Below are positions 22,721-35,207 of a stretch of DNA of 64,000 nt, one piece after another. The position numbers and the translations under genes are program-made. The notes under the pieces were generated by a model. It saw only the letters and a list, made by a program, of their open reading frames with translations, was not told where the DNA came from and ran no database searches. The stretch is from Prinia subflava (taxonomy: Eukaryota > Chordata > Aves > Passeriformes > Cisticolidae). The stretch lies in the NCBI RefSeq assembly GCF_021018805.1, contig NC_086283.1, positions 60,041,803-60,105,802 on the forward strand, read 5' to 3'. How positions within the stretch are numbered: position 1 is the first letter of the stretch; every line of letters begins with the position of its first letter.

Positions 22721-23319
22721 TGTCATGGTTTTACTCCAGCCAGCAACCAAGCACCAGACATAGCCACTTGCTACCTACCCTACCAGCATGATCAGGGAGA
22801 TAGCTGTAAGGATAAAACCTGGGAAACTCATGGGTTGAGATCAATTCAGTTGCATAGGCAAGGAATGTAAAAGCTGCACACTTAGGCAAAGAGAAACAAA
22901 GTAATTCCCTGCTTTCTATGGGCAGGCAGGTGTTTCCCATCTCCAAGACAGCAGGACCCCCTCGTGTCTCACAGTGACTTGGGAAGACAAATGCCATCAC
23001 TCCAAACATCCCCACCTTCCTCCTTCTTGCACGCAGCTTGAAGAACTGAGCAGGATGTCACACGGTCTGGAATATTCCTTTGCCCAGTTTGGCTCACCTG
23101 TCCTGGCTGTGTCTCTTCCCAGCCCCTCATGCACCGCCAACTTCCTCATCAGCTTGGTAGTTCAAAAAGCAGAAAAGGCCTCGGCTCTGTGTAAGCCCTC
23201 CTCAGTAATAACAAAAACATCTCTCTGTTATCAACCCTGTTTTCAGCCGAGACACAAAACACAGGCCCATACTTGACATTACGGAGAAAGTTAACTCTAC
23301 CACAGCCAAAACCAGTACA
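22721..23319 (+). mobile_element. Solo LTR of an avian endogenous retrovirus (599 bp)
   Basis: It begins TGTCATGGTTTT and ends AAAACCAGTACA, giving TG...CA ends and 10 of 12 matching terminal inverted bases. The flanks CAAGT (22716-22720) and CACGT (23320-23324) fit a 5-bp target-site duplication with one mismatch. The sequence is one I recognise as a common LTR in songbird genomes, probably ERVL-like. The family and the plus orientation are from recognition and were not tested. No internal retroviral genes adjoin it, which is the normal result of recombination between two LTRs. It has no intact TATA box or polyadenylation signal that I can point to. Confidence 0.8.
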
Positions 23320-24688
23320 CACGTGCATTTATCATTACTCTTATTAGAACAAGTAAAAAGCACAGATACATACATATTCTACCCAATGTTTTGTTTGCCT
23401 TAAACCAGTCCATAGTTCATTTGAAATATAATTATAAGAATTTTATGTGTTATCTCTGACTGTCCAGTTACAAATCCTACACCTATAATATCAATAATCT
23501 CTAGTGGTTTTTGTAGTTGGGCCCCCTCTCTCAGGATGTTATCAGCCATATGTTTAGAAATTTGCCTCAAAGTCAAGCAACTGGCCACACTAAAAGATGA
23601 CAAGTTGTGTGTCTATTGAAGTGAATATAACTATAACTGTAACTGCATATATATATATATCTCCAAGCAAAAAATGTGAGGCAGCATGAATGTTACCTTG
23701 GTTTGCGAGCTCTTGGCACACTTTGGTCTGATTCACATCCTTCAGCCTCTGTAGTCAACCACCTTTTAAGCAGCACACAAACTGCAGAATTAATTGGAGG
23801 CTGTTTCATCTTTGAAAGGAAAAATTTTTATCATACAGTGGAACAGCCTTGTGATAAAATCTGTTCTATTTAGCCTTGGGACCAGAGCAATGTTCTGGTC
23901 ATTAGTACAAGACCTAAAAATATTGTTATAGTGAACACAGCATAGATTGTTTTGAGTCATTCACCGCTGGCAAAATTGGCACAGTTTCAGCATCAATCCT
24001 GCCTCTACCCTTCTTCAGCACTGCCCTGCCTGCACACACACTGTTAACAACTCTCCTGGGGTTATTTTCCATTTTATTCACTGAGACATTTTATGACAGC
24101 ATAAAATGACCTGAAATGGAGAAGCCTATGTGGGCAACTTGTTCTTGCTGGTCCTCTGAAGATGTGTGGATTGACTTCTGCTGCCTAAAATACCTCATGG
24201 TTTAACACTCAATAGTGAAGTCAAGGTGCTTGACAGAGATACTGTCACTTAAGTGGCTAAGGTTTTTCCACCGACTTTCTCCAGGTATCAGATGGAATAA
24301 AAGATTAAACCAGATTTTCTTAATGGGGATAGACAGAAGAACAAGCCTTTCCCACAGTAAAGGAGGAACTGTGGAGATACATTAAGATGCTAAAGATTAG
24401 GGAAAACAACAGAAGGGGGAGGCAGCTGAAAACTGAACTAGATGTGGTCAGAATGGGTGTATATGTGGCCACGAGGAGGGAGGGCACCGGTATTCTGACT
24501 GCAAGACAAGGTATTCTGATTGCTTTCTCTCTCACAAGTGATGCGTGAGAGATACATGATCCATGTCGACAGCTCAGGGAATGTTGTATAGGAAGAAGCT
24601 TGTCCTCACTTTTAGACTGTGTCCTGCAATGTGATTACTATTTTCAGAAAAACAGCATGTACTTGACTTAAATGCATTAAAATTATGC
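23320..24688. other. Unique AT-rich DNA
   Basis: No gene recognised. Holds a 14-bp AT microsatellite at 23647-23660. Confidence 0.5.
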
Positions 24689-24734
24689 ATTTGATAATGC
24701 ATGTGATATTTTGATATCATATGCATTATCAAAT
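24689..24734. repeat. AT-rich 21-bp stem-loop
   Basis: The arms 24689-24709 and 24714-24734 pair at 20 of 21 positions around the loop TTTG. The single mismatch is G opposite T and would still pair in RNA. The outer 14 bp (ATTTGATAATGCAT and its complement) are exact. No terminator-like or microRNA-like context is evident. Confidence 0.85.
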
Positions 24735-26231
24735 ATTGATAATACTGATATTCTAGTTAAAACGTGCCTTATGTGCAGAAGCAGAATAGGAACACTTGAG
24801 TATCAGAAGTTTTCAATAACCAAGCCTGTTATGAAATTCTTGAGAAGCTGACACCTTTTTTAAGCATTCGGATTAATATATAATAACACAGTTATCCTTC
24901 ACCCCAAGAAAACTGTGAGGTGACTCAGAACAGAGAATTAGAATTTCATGAATATCTGAGCACACTGTTGCAAAACTATTGGAGAATTTTGTCAAGACTG
25001 ATTAATCGTTTTTGGCAGTACACTTTACACACTTAATTTTAAATAAGTTTCTTCTCTTTCATTTCCTGGATGCACTATTATAAAGGCTGCAGGGTCACCA
25101 GTTAAAGTTTTGAAAGAATAAATAATTTTTTCCCACCACAGCAAAAACTCCAAGTCTAGGAAAAAAGTGTTGCAAGTAGCATTGATATTCTTAATGCAGT
25201 GTCATGGCAGCACAGGTGTGTGTTTCGCTCTGCTTTAGAATTTAATCAAGATTTAAGTTTTCTGTAGGACTGACATACCAAAAGAAAGAATGTAGCATGA
25301 AATAACACATACATCCTTCTCTTTGTAATACAGTATTTAGCAGCTTTGCTTAAACGATGTCAGCTCATCAGCTCCTCAATTCTATTCCTCTCTCTATTCC
25401 CCCAGTTTTGGTTTTTCTGGTTTAAGACCAACTTTGAAAATTTGAAACAAAATTCTGTTTTCATCTTATTTTAAGATGTAACCCACAATTTTTTGTACGC
25501 TTCCTTTAAAAAATCATTAATGTCTCAGGTCTTCTGAATTCTTACACATTCTTGCTAAGGTTCATTATTAAAACCATGTGAATGTTTCATTACACTTTGT
25601 TAGCACAGATGACACGATAGGGTTAAATAATTCCATGTTAAGTCCAGCATGTATAAAAATTAGATAGGCAGTAATTCCGTAACATTTTCCTCAGAGCCTG
25701 AAGTTTCTCTTCGTATCTAAACTTACTGTTTAAAGAATGATCTATTATGGACCCTGATACTTAATGTTTTGGGAATTATTTTACAGACTAATCTTGGCTC
25801 ACAGGAAGCAAAATATTTTTAAGGTTAATTCCTGTAAAACTGAACTAGGAGATATGTGAGTCAAGATAGATTCTTTCATCTATAGGCAGAAACATATTCA
25901 ATTCCAGGGCTGCAACTATGCATCAAGCTGTCTAATAGTTTGTTTTGCAATAAGTGTGCACCTCTGAAGACAGTAAACAGCTGAGTAAAAGAAGGCAAAG
26001 TAAATTTTTGTCCTGAAAATTTAGGAAATTATCCCTATGGTGCCATTCTAGCCCACTCTTATCAAAGGGAGCTCATGGTTGACTTCAATAGTGGCATAGT
26101 GAAGGTGCCTGTTAAGCACACACCCTTGTTCTGCAGAACTGGATTTTGCAGGCTCTCACACGAGATAGAGACAGCTGTATGTAGATTTGATCTGCAGGAT
26201 GCCTGAGTGAAAAAAACGGTGTTGTCTAGAG
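24735..26231. other. Unique AT-rich DNA
   Basis: No gene, repeat family or structure recognised. Confidence 0.5.
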
Positions 26232-26284
26232 ATCATAGAATAACCTGATTTGGAAGGAGCCCACAGAGATGGTCCAAGTCCTAT
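26232..26284 (-). mobile_element. Short CR1 3'-end scrap
   Basis: ATCATAGAATAACCTGATTT followed by GGAAGGAGCCCACAGAGATG matches the reverse complement of the last ~50 bp of CR1 elements. It is too short to assign to a subfamily. Confidence 0.75.
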
Positions 26285-28059
26285 CATGAATGTATATGTA
26301 AGTGTACAGGGCAAAAATTCAGATTTAATCTTGATGATTTAAATGAGTTTTGGATAGGACAATAAATCTGTTTGATAAAGGCCCAGCAGAGAGGTAGGGC
26401 AGAGTGAGTCAATAGTTCATGAGTGTTTGGATATTGACTTGGCACTGAGTTTACCAGTGATTTGTCTCTGATCTATGAGAAAATGATTACATTCAGATAG
26501 ATTTATATACAGGAAGGTGTTTTAAAACACAAATTAAGTCTTGTTTTGTCACAGACATTCAGTCTTCACATTCATTTTAAAGTTAGGCTCCTTCCTGGAG
26601 TGTATCCCCTCTGCCTTGTACAGGAAAAGATCATATAAAGCAGTGTTTCAGGACTCACAACAATATGATTCAGTTTTGCACTTTGCTTCAGACAGTATTG
26701 TAAGCTTCAGGACTTCTTATTTCCAACATCTAAGAGATGTGAGATCAGGGTAGAGACCATATTATATCCTTGTTTTGACAGCTATTCCAAAGATAAACCA
26801 GATGACATTGGTCTTCTGTGATAGGAGAACCGAAATGCACCCATATCTCAATAGAACTCAGCTGCATCTTAGAGGAAGCTAGTTTTACAACCAAAAATGG
26901 TCCTCTTTTCCAAATAAAAGCTGTATTTTTTTTTCCATTGGTCTATTGAAATTATTCCCCTTTAGTTTAAAATTACTGGCAGTATTTGATCAGTTTGGTT
27001 AACTTTGTAAGCCAGTGGCAATGTGTATTTATTGGTCTTCCACATTTAGAATTTAGGATACATTTTAAAGAAGTTTAATAAGATCCACTAGCTGACTGAT
27101 TGAAAAACAATGGCTTCATAAGCACTCTTTTCATACTTTATAATTGCCAGATAAAACAATGAGATAAGAAGGGGGAAAAGTTCAGGAATCTAAGAAGCAT
27201 TTGCAATAAGAAAAATCCCTTTTTCTGTTTTGTTTGTCAGGGATAGCAGCACATCAATCCTCTCCATAGCACATCATAAGCTAAAAATAAAACCAAGCAT
27301 TCAAAAGCTCAACTTGATACTGTTACAGAAGGCAGAAAACCACATGAATTTTTAGTGTTTAACTTGAGATGGCCTTTAGCTGGTTTAAAGGACAGACAAT
27401 CATTTAGGTGTGACTCATATGCCTTTTTATTGATCTGTTGTACTTTGCATGTAGGCATGTGTGCTTGTAGGACTCACTTGCTCCCAGCACAAGTATTTGG
27501 GAACATGTGACTGCTATTCTTCCAAACTTCAGGGCTCTAAAATAGAAGACACCCCAACAGAAATGGATTGTAACCCAATATGGAGAATGCAATCATCATT
27601 TCCAGGCTAAGAAAGATGTTTTCTTACAGACTTAAAATTAAAAAAAAAAGATTTCACAAGCCAAGTTCATAATTTCTTTCACAGGAATTTGCTAGATGAA
27701 GTGATAAATCAAATAGTACATACATAGATCACCTTGCTACCAAAATATTGACTTCAATAGGCCTTACATTAATTAAATTCCTGCAAATCTCAAGTTTGAA
27801 CAATCTCCAAAAGAAAAAAAAATATGTCACTTGTACATGGGTGCTTAACCCTGCTCAGCAATTAAAAGTAAATAAGCTCCTCCCATTAGAGGAGCTTGTT
27901 AATCAGTTGCTTGGCCAAACATTAATAATTTTAGAATGAATCATCTATCCTGGGTTATTCTTCCCAGGAAGATTAAGCTCCCTTTTCACCTGAAAGGTTT
28001 GTTGTCAGGCCAGGCAGCCTCCTGAGCGCATTAGCCCACCCTATATGAGTGAAGCATGA
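26285..28059. other. Unique AT-rich DNA
   Basis: No gene recognised. A 9-A run occurs near 27641. An inverted pair GCTCCTC/GAGGAGC lies near 27869-27896. The last ~60 bp may belong to the 5' edge of the following CR1. Confidence 0.45.
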
Positions 28060-29436
28060 GGCAATCAAAGCCACACAGGTCCATGTGACCAGCTGGGATG
28101 CACCCAAGGGGGGAAGGAGCTGGCCAGTGTCATTGCAAGTGCGTTCTCCACCCTCTTCGTCTCTACCAGCTTCATCTCTGCCCTCTAAGATTACTTAGAT
28201 TTCCAGTGACGATGACAGAAAGACAAATGTGACATGGATTTTCAAGGTGGGCAAGACAGGATGCAGGGATCCACACGCTGGTCAGCCACAGCTCAGTTCC
28301 TTGAAAGGTGACAGAAAAATTCCTCCTGGAAGCCACTTCCAGCCATGGAAAGGACAAGAAGGTGGTTGGGAATAGCCTAGTCAGACAGATGGACCAAGGA
28401 CAAATGGTGCTCAACCGGCTTGATTGCTTTCTACAGTGATGTAAGGGGGAAGGAAGTTCTACATTTAAGCAAGGGCTTTGGCATGGTCTTCCTTAGATTC
28501 CTTGCAGTTAAACAGTGAGGTATAGGGTATGTACACCACAAAATGCATGGAAAGCTGGTTGGACTACCAGGTTCAAAAGGTGGTGATGGCAGCATGAGGC
28601 CCAGTTAGAAGTAGTATTTTTCAAAGATTAGCAGTGGGACCAGTAAAGTTTATTTCCTTAATTAATGATCTGGATGATGGGTTGGATTGCAGCACTCTTG
28701 GTGTATTTGCAGATGAAATCCAATGTGGGTTTGTGCTAAAATGTACTGAAAGGTAAGCTGCTTTTCAAACAGGACAGACTTGTTGAACAAACACCAGTGT
28801 AAATGTGGACAAAGCCCTATTCTAAGACAGGCTGATGCCATCCAGCCGCAACAGCTCTACAGAAAATTCCCAGGGATCCTAGGGGGCTGCAATTTGGCCA
28901 GGAGGTAGAAGTGCACCCATGCAGCAAAACATTGCACCAGCAAGGGGAGGGGATCCTTCACAGGTTTTCAGCAGTGGTGAGACCACTCCTGGTGTGCTAT
29001 CCTGGGCTCACAGCAGAGAACAGATGCTGACATACAGGAAGGAGCACAGTGGAAGGTCTCCTGTGATGGCTGGAACACAGGGCAAATGCAGGAAGTGGAG
29101 TTCAAGGGGCTCCTTGTGAAGAGGAGGGAAAGGGGAGACCAGGCTGTGGTTACTGCCTGCTGGGAAGGTACAATTTCTGCTCAGCGATGCACAGCAACAG
29201 GTTAAGAGGTAGCAGGCATGTGCTGGAATGGGGGAAACCCCATTAGATATGAGGAAAAACTTCTGTTACATGATGATGTTAACAACTTTGGAACAAAGTT
29301 CAGGATAGTCCTTGGAGATATTCAAGCTCTAAATGAACAAAATTTTGGCATAACCTAATCCAACTGGAGCTGTTTCAAAGTGGGAGTTGGAGCAGACTGC
29401 CTATAAAGTCTTCCAATCTAAATTATCCTATGATTA
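28060..29436 (+). mobile_element. Long degenerate CR1 LINE (ORF2 C-terminal half to 3' end)
   Basis: The longest LINE copy in the window, about 1.35 kb, plus strand. It starts in the ORF2 reverse-transcriptase region (GGATGCACCCAAGGGGGG, then GGAGCTGGCC near 28098-28130) and includes a GACAAGAAGGTGG-like stretch near 28350. A readable block from 28661 gives INDLDDG, then in the same frame STLGVFADE (28694-28717). The normal catalytic FADD box is therefore FADE here, so a metal-binding aspartate is lost. Later come TGAGACCACTCCTGG near 28978 and GATATGAGGAAAAACTTCTG near 29246, and the 3' terminus TCCTATGATT at 29427-29436. Stops and frameshifts are numerous. It is probably older than the LTRs at 22.7 and 61.1 kb, judging by decay. 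The 5' edge is approximate. Confidence 0.85.
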
Positions 29437-32400
29437 CTCTTTAATGGTTAATTACTTCAGCTAAAACAACTCCTTTGGAAAACAAATTTAGAGGAAAATT
29501 AATTCTTTTGTGCAAGTTCTAACTGATAAGAATACATTTGTTGATAAGAATACAAATATTTTGGCAGAACTGTTTTAAATATATCAGACTAAGTGAATTT
29601 GATTAAATTTACTGGTACAGAAAGAATCTTTGTTGTTGGAATAATGCTTTTTGCTAGAAGGGTGGTTTTCTCTTCAGTTAACAGCAGTGCTGTCCTAGGG
29701 TCTGTGCCTCACAGACACCCAGAGAATCAAAGTTTGATTTGAGAATGTAGCCAGGCAGACATGAAGGCACACATTTTGTCTGCTTATAATGATGCTGGAC
29801 TTTTGTTTTTAACATAAATTATACCCGTTAAGAAAAGCAGAATTATTTGTCTAGACAAATGGAAAATGCCAAACTGACTTCGTAAGAAGAAAACAATGAT
29901 TTGTGCTAAGTTCCATCAACATTTCTCCAATAGCTATTTCAAACTACACACTGAATACACTCCAGCTACAGAAGACCGAACAGTGAACAACTTCCTTATC
30001 AATGTTTAGAGATTGTCTGAAACTCATCTTCATAAGAAGACAGTATCACTCCATTTCAGATATCTCAGGTGAGGTCCCTGTGGTAGTAAAGCAATATAAC
30101 TGAGACTCGTGAAGTTTCATGAAGCTTCATTCTGCTTTGCTTAGACTCAAGGGGGAGCAGAGAGGACTGGATAAGAGAATGGGCTTTGGGAAAATACCCA
30201 CAGGTAAGAAGGACTGGCATTCCCCCCGCGTTCCTTGCAAGGAGAAAGAAAAAATTTTAAGTGGTTACGGCGCTAAGAGTAGCACGACGGAAAAGTGAGT
30301 CAAAAGTTGTCATTGCAAGAGTCCACAGAGAGGAGTCCTCTTGTGTGGCTCTGTGAACCCAGGTGTCACAGGCAATGAAGCTGGGATCAGCTGTGCTTTA
30401 TCCCTTCTCATGGCAAAAGCAAAGGATTGTTGACTGTCTCCTGAAGATAAACCTGAAATTACATCTGCCTGTGTGATGTCTGTGACCATTGGTGTACATT
30501 AAAAGTTACACTAGTTTATAATTTTGTCCTTGCTTTTGGGTCATAATGGCTGCAGACCATATTTTCTGCGGTGAATATGTGTGATACAGCAAAGGAGTTG
30601 AGACTTTCAGGGTGCTTATATCAAAGGGACTAGCACTTTGTGATATGGTCACTGAGATGTTCAGCAGTGGCTCAGCAGCACTGCTGTGCACAGGACCAGA
30701 ACCTGAGATGTGAGAAGCATTCTGGTAAACATGCAAGTCTAAGTCTGTCTTGCAAAAAAGCCTTTAGATGTGGATCAGGGCGTATGCTTTTTCTCATTTC
30801 CTTTCACATGACATTGCTCCATTATTCTTGTCTTTAAAAGTCATTTATTGGCATAATGCTGCCTATTACTGCATAGTCTGAAAGTCACATCACTCCCAAT
30901 ATTATTTTAGTAAAAATACACTTCTGCAGCAAATACTCTTGTTTGAAGAGAATGTCAGTGAGTCAGACAAGGCATTGGGAAGACCAGTACAGATTTATTT
31001 TCACATCTTAGCATCCCATCTTCTTTATTACCACTCAAAATAAATATTTCATCTGCTAGGTTCACAAGCATACTGAATATGGATATGAATATCTGATTTT
31101 TTATCCCAGTGCATGTCCTCACTTTGATTTTATATAGCAATTTCAGAGTGAATTTCTGTGGCCTCTGCTGGACTCTCCAGGCTGATTTTACTATGATACA
31201 TCTCCTTGTCCTGTTAAATTTTTTTCTTGCCACAGAAATCTAACCCAGTGGGAAACAATTGGAAAAACCCTCGAACCCCACCTGAAGGAAACTGCTAATC
31301 CTATAAGAAATACCTATTTTTAAGACCATGCTGACAGGTCATTATTATCACAGATGAAAAAGGTCCTGTTTCTGCTAAAGAATGCACTGCATGGTGCACA
31401 TTTGAGATTTTGGAAGGATCTTAAATGAGGTCTGTGGTGCTGTTGACTCACTGCCAGCTCCCTCTGGTGAGGTCTCTCACCCTCACCCGACAACCTGCCG
31501 GGTTTTCCCATTCCAACCACGCTTGGCAGATGATGCAAGAGGTGAGGGCTCTCTGTGCCTCTGCAGGATTTTTTTTTCAGCTGCAGCCTGACAAGACAAA
31601 CAAGTTACCTCCATCCCTGTGGCCCAACCACACCCTTTTGAAGAAATATGCTCCTATACAGCAGCACATTGTACAGCCACTGGCACTGACAGCTGAATCA
31701 CAGCGACCTACGCAACACCAAGGGTGCCAATCCCGGTGAAAGTCTCATGTGTTTCAGCTCCTAAGGGACTTTTGTGCACCTTAAATCATGCACAGTTTCC
31801 TGCAGCTTTCCTCCCCCAGGTTCATTTTTCTCACCCTACTTGGGCATAGGGGGATCAGGAGTTATGGCATGCTGAGGCATGGCAGCACCTGCAAGTGGGT
31901 GTAAAAAGAGCAAGATAAAGCTTGTGTGATGAGGTGTGATGACTCTTTTATACATTTGCTCCTTGACATGCACTGTGCAAACCCAGAGGGGTCAAGTGGA
32001 GGATGTGTACGCAGCCTAACAGCTCTGACAACCACAGACAGCAGACCAGGTCACGCTGTGCTTTGGAGGAGTGGTGGACATACCAGCAGCGCCCTGAAGC
32101 TCAAACAGCACTCTGACACAAAACTGCTGGCAGGAGTGTATCCACCTCAAGCTGCCATTAACACCATCTTTCCACATAAACCTTTATATCTGTATTTCGT
32201 ATATGGAAGATCACACTTTGGTCTGTTTCTCCTCCTGCCGGCCATCAGTTAAATTACTGCTAACACTGGGAGATCACAGCACAGGTTTAAAATAAATTGA
32301 AAGGAATAGAAATCTGGCTGTTTGAAGTACAACTGAGAAATGCTGAAAAATACCTCCAAGAGCTTATCTGCACAGAAGATGAAGGTAGAGAGAAAATTAC

Positions 32401-32464
32401 CTAGAACTAAAATTTTCCATTTCTGAGCACTTTCTGAGCAGCTTTCTTAAAAGAACAGAATAGT
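29437..32464. other. Unique non-coding DNA
   Basis: No gene recognised. Near 30225-30295 there is an unusual number of CG dinucleotides for this window (CCCGCG, GGCGC, CACGACGG). 31420-31740 is GC-richer with short open frames and no known domain. Small repeats: TGATAAGAATACA twice (about 29524 and 29542), and GAAGTTTCAT/GAAGCTTCAT near 30111-30130. Confidence 0.45.
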
Positions 32465-32482
32465 GATGATGATGATGATGAT
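32465..32482. repeat. GAT trinucleotide microsatellite
   Basis: Six GAT units in a row. Confidence 0.95.
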
Positions 32483-32604
32483 TCTTATAACAATAATAAA
32501 TCATTTAAGTTTCTGCGTATAAAATGCTGCTGTGTTGTCAGAGAAATAAAGGACATTTTTCAGAGTAGCCTTTGTTGTTGCAGAAAGGAAAGAGCTTGTT
32601 GGTC

Positions 32605-32740
32605 ACAGCAGTCAGGAGACCCATGTTTTTATTTCCAGCTGAGCTGCACGTTTCCTGTGTGACCTTGCAACACCCCCCTACCTCCGTTTCCCATTTTATT
32701 ATGTTGCATAATAAATATCTTGGTGAAGCAAAGCTGATAC
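32605..32740 (+). mobile_element. MIR-like ancient SINE
   Basis: The order of motifs fits the MIR tRNA-derived SINE core. TCAGGAGACCCATG stands where MIR has its AGACCTGGGTT-type region. ATTTCCAGCT (32631-32640) follows, then TCCTGTGTGACCTTG (32653-32667), which matches the most conserved MIR block, then CCTCCGTTTCCCATTTTA (32681-32698), and a weak match to about 32740. MIRs were mobile in early amniote ancestors, so the degraded state is expected. The Pol III promoter end is not recognisable. This was identified by eye, and a RepeatMasker run is the decisive test. Confidence 0.65.
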
Positions 32741-35207
32741 TCTGCTCACAGAAACTATTTGCAGCTCTTTATTCACATGGTGCCAGAAAAGTCCAAAATC
32801 TCCTTTAATGACTTAATGAGATCAGGAGTAATGGCAGGAGGATCCTTGCCTGTGCTGCAGAAGGATTTTGTCACTCTCTTTTTCAGTGACATTTGGGAGG
32901 CTGCATCTGGAAAAGTGTGGTCTTCGTGTCTCTTTGGGGTGCTACAGAAACCCAGACTTGGGAGGAGGTGTCAAAACTGCCTTGCAGGAGTGGGAGGTGA
33001 ATGCAAGAAGTAGTCCCCAAGCCACTAAACTGAAAATCACCGAATCCTTGACAACCCATGTTTCTTTTTTTGGCTCATACCACACACGCGTCTACCTTTT
33101 TCTGGAGACAGATGAACATACTACCTTTATGCTTTGTTTAGTTTCATTCCTGTGAAGTGCATTTTAAGGGATGATGTCTTGCTGTCTCCATGCACACTTG
33201 TGAAAACCAATGTGGAATTTTACTACATCAGAACAAAAGTCTACCGTATCACAAAGTCTTAATTTCGCTCAAGTGAAAAACATTTCACTTCCAGGTGAAG
33301 GAAACAGAAAAGTATCCTCTCACCTTCTCTATCTCAACAGATGCTCCCACAGCTTCTAACCAAACACTGCACATGGCTATACTTGTGCAGACATGGTGAG
33401 ATTCCAGGGATTTCCCAGAAATTTTTTCTCAGCCTGAACCCAAGCAGAATCTCCTGAAGCAAGTCTGGCAATCTGTGGTATATGTGCCAAAGACAATACA
33501 AAGGCAGATTTCAAATGACACTCAAAATAGGAAACCCACAGCCAGCACACAGCTGGATGCATTTGAACATGGCAAGGCATTGCCTCTCATAGCCTCTGGG
33601 ATTTCCTTCTAGAGAACAGCAGGGAGTGTGGAGGCTGATGAGTACATTCTGCATCCCACTGGGATGTGGCTGGAATGCTCCTCCTGCTCAGCAGCATGGA
33701 GGTCCCTGTGGAGGTCCCAAGGCTGAGGGATGGGCACAGCTGCTGTTTGATTTGGGAAATGTCAGGATCTTTCAGCACCTTGGAAATTAAGGGTGGTTCA
33801 CAGAATCCATGAAATCCCAGAAAAACAGAAAATCATGACATTGTAAACAAAACCTAAGCCATCATTCAAGGCCATCAACCCTCTATTACAGTTACAGTTT
33901 GTGTTCATGACTTTTTAGGAATATCAGGCTGAAAAACTGAGTGAAGATGTCCAGCTCTTTCACTGGACACAGTGACTTTTAGCTGGTTTAAATAACCTGG
34001 TAAGGGAAGGATTTTTTGCATTAATTTATGAGCACAGGAAGCAGTTTAAGGAAGATGCAACCTGTAAGTTCCTGTGTTTCTTCCTCTTAAGTAAGGATCA
34101 TGCTTTAAAACAATGAGACTGAAGTTCTGATTCACCTTTTTTAAACTGTGTTCCTGGCAAAGGGTCCAGATCACATCTTGTGCAGGAGAATTTATCCATG
34201 AAACCTGCCATTCTCTCCCTTTGCCGTTAACCCCAGTGTTTCACCCAGTGTCTGTTCTCTGCCACTCAGACTCTGGCATTTGTGAAGCCTTCATCTTTCT
34301 GGTAAATTGTGTAGCAAAGGTGAAAGTTGGAGTTTGGACCTCTTCTGCTCCAGGAGACACAATCTCCAAAGTGCACACACCACCTTTGGGGTATATTGAG
34401 GGTAAAATTTCTCAGGAGGAGTGTGTGGTGTTTCCAGAAAAGTGCTGGTGGGCAGGACACTCTCTTTGGTCTGACACTTCCAACCTGTCACAAAGTGCTA
34501 GTTAGGGCCACTCTGTAAGTTAAGTGCTATTAAATGGTAGCTATTAAATGGTATGACTCCCTGATACATACCACTGCCCATCACCTATGTGGATGTTCAA
34601 AAGGCAGATGGTGATTTTACAGGTAGGCAATGCTTGAGTGTCCTTGAAAATTTCGTGCCACTAGCAATACGCAGGATTGAACAAGAAAATGCCTGCCTTG
34701 GGCTCCCACCTCCCTGGTGTGAGAAATTAATGAACCAGGAGAGGTAAAGAGTTGGACTGCCAGTGAGCCTAGGCCAGATTTTTCAGTAGATGTGTTTTGG
34801 TCAGTCCTGGGAGTTCAGTAGGAGCCCTTGGCAGATGGTCTGCAGAGCACAGCAGTAGAGCAGCCTGTGCAGGAGCACAATGGCAATACTGTTTCCCATA
34901 GACTGAAATAATGAATCGTGGCTTCCTCTTGCTACTGTCGTTCATGTAACCTTTTACAATAATTTATAATTAGATTAGTTGCCCTTTGGGTAGATGCACG
35001 TGCTTTTTTTAAAGGGTTGCTAAGGCAACTGATGATTTCCTTATTTCATCCTGTGTTAGGGGAAATTTTACTTCCTAGTGATCCTGAACTCGAGACTCGT
35101 TGAAAACAGATACTTGTTTATCAGGAGTTTCAGTGCTCCTACAGTTATCAAGCAGATGACTCTCAATGTGTGTTATGAAGTGTTGATTGCACTGCTTCAT
35201 TTTAATA
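32741..35207. other. Unique non-coding DNA
   Basis: No gene recognised. A 14-bp adjacent duplication (GCTATTAAATGGTA) lies at 34526-34553. 33590-33780 and 34220-34500 have balanced composition and short open frames without known domains. Confidence 0.45.

Noticed and set aside
24689..24734. microRNA precursor
   Set aside because: The stem is only 21 bp with a 4-nt loop, too short for a canonical precursor, and the AT-rich flanks do not extend the pairing.
33795..33900. CR1-like start (TTCACAGAATCC)
   Set aside because: The following bases do not follow the CR1 3'-UTR pattern, so the match is too short.
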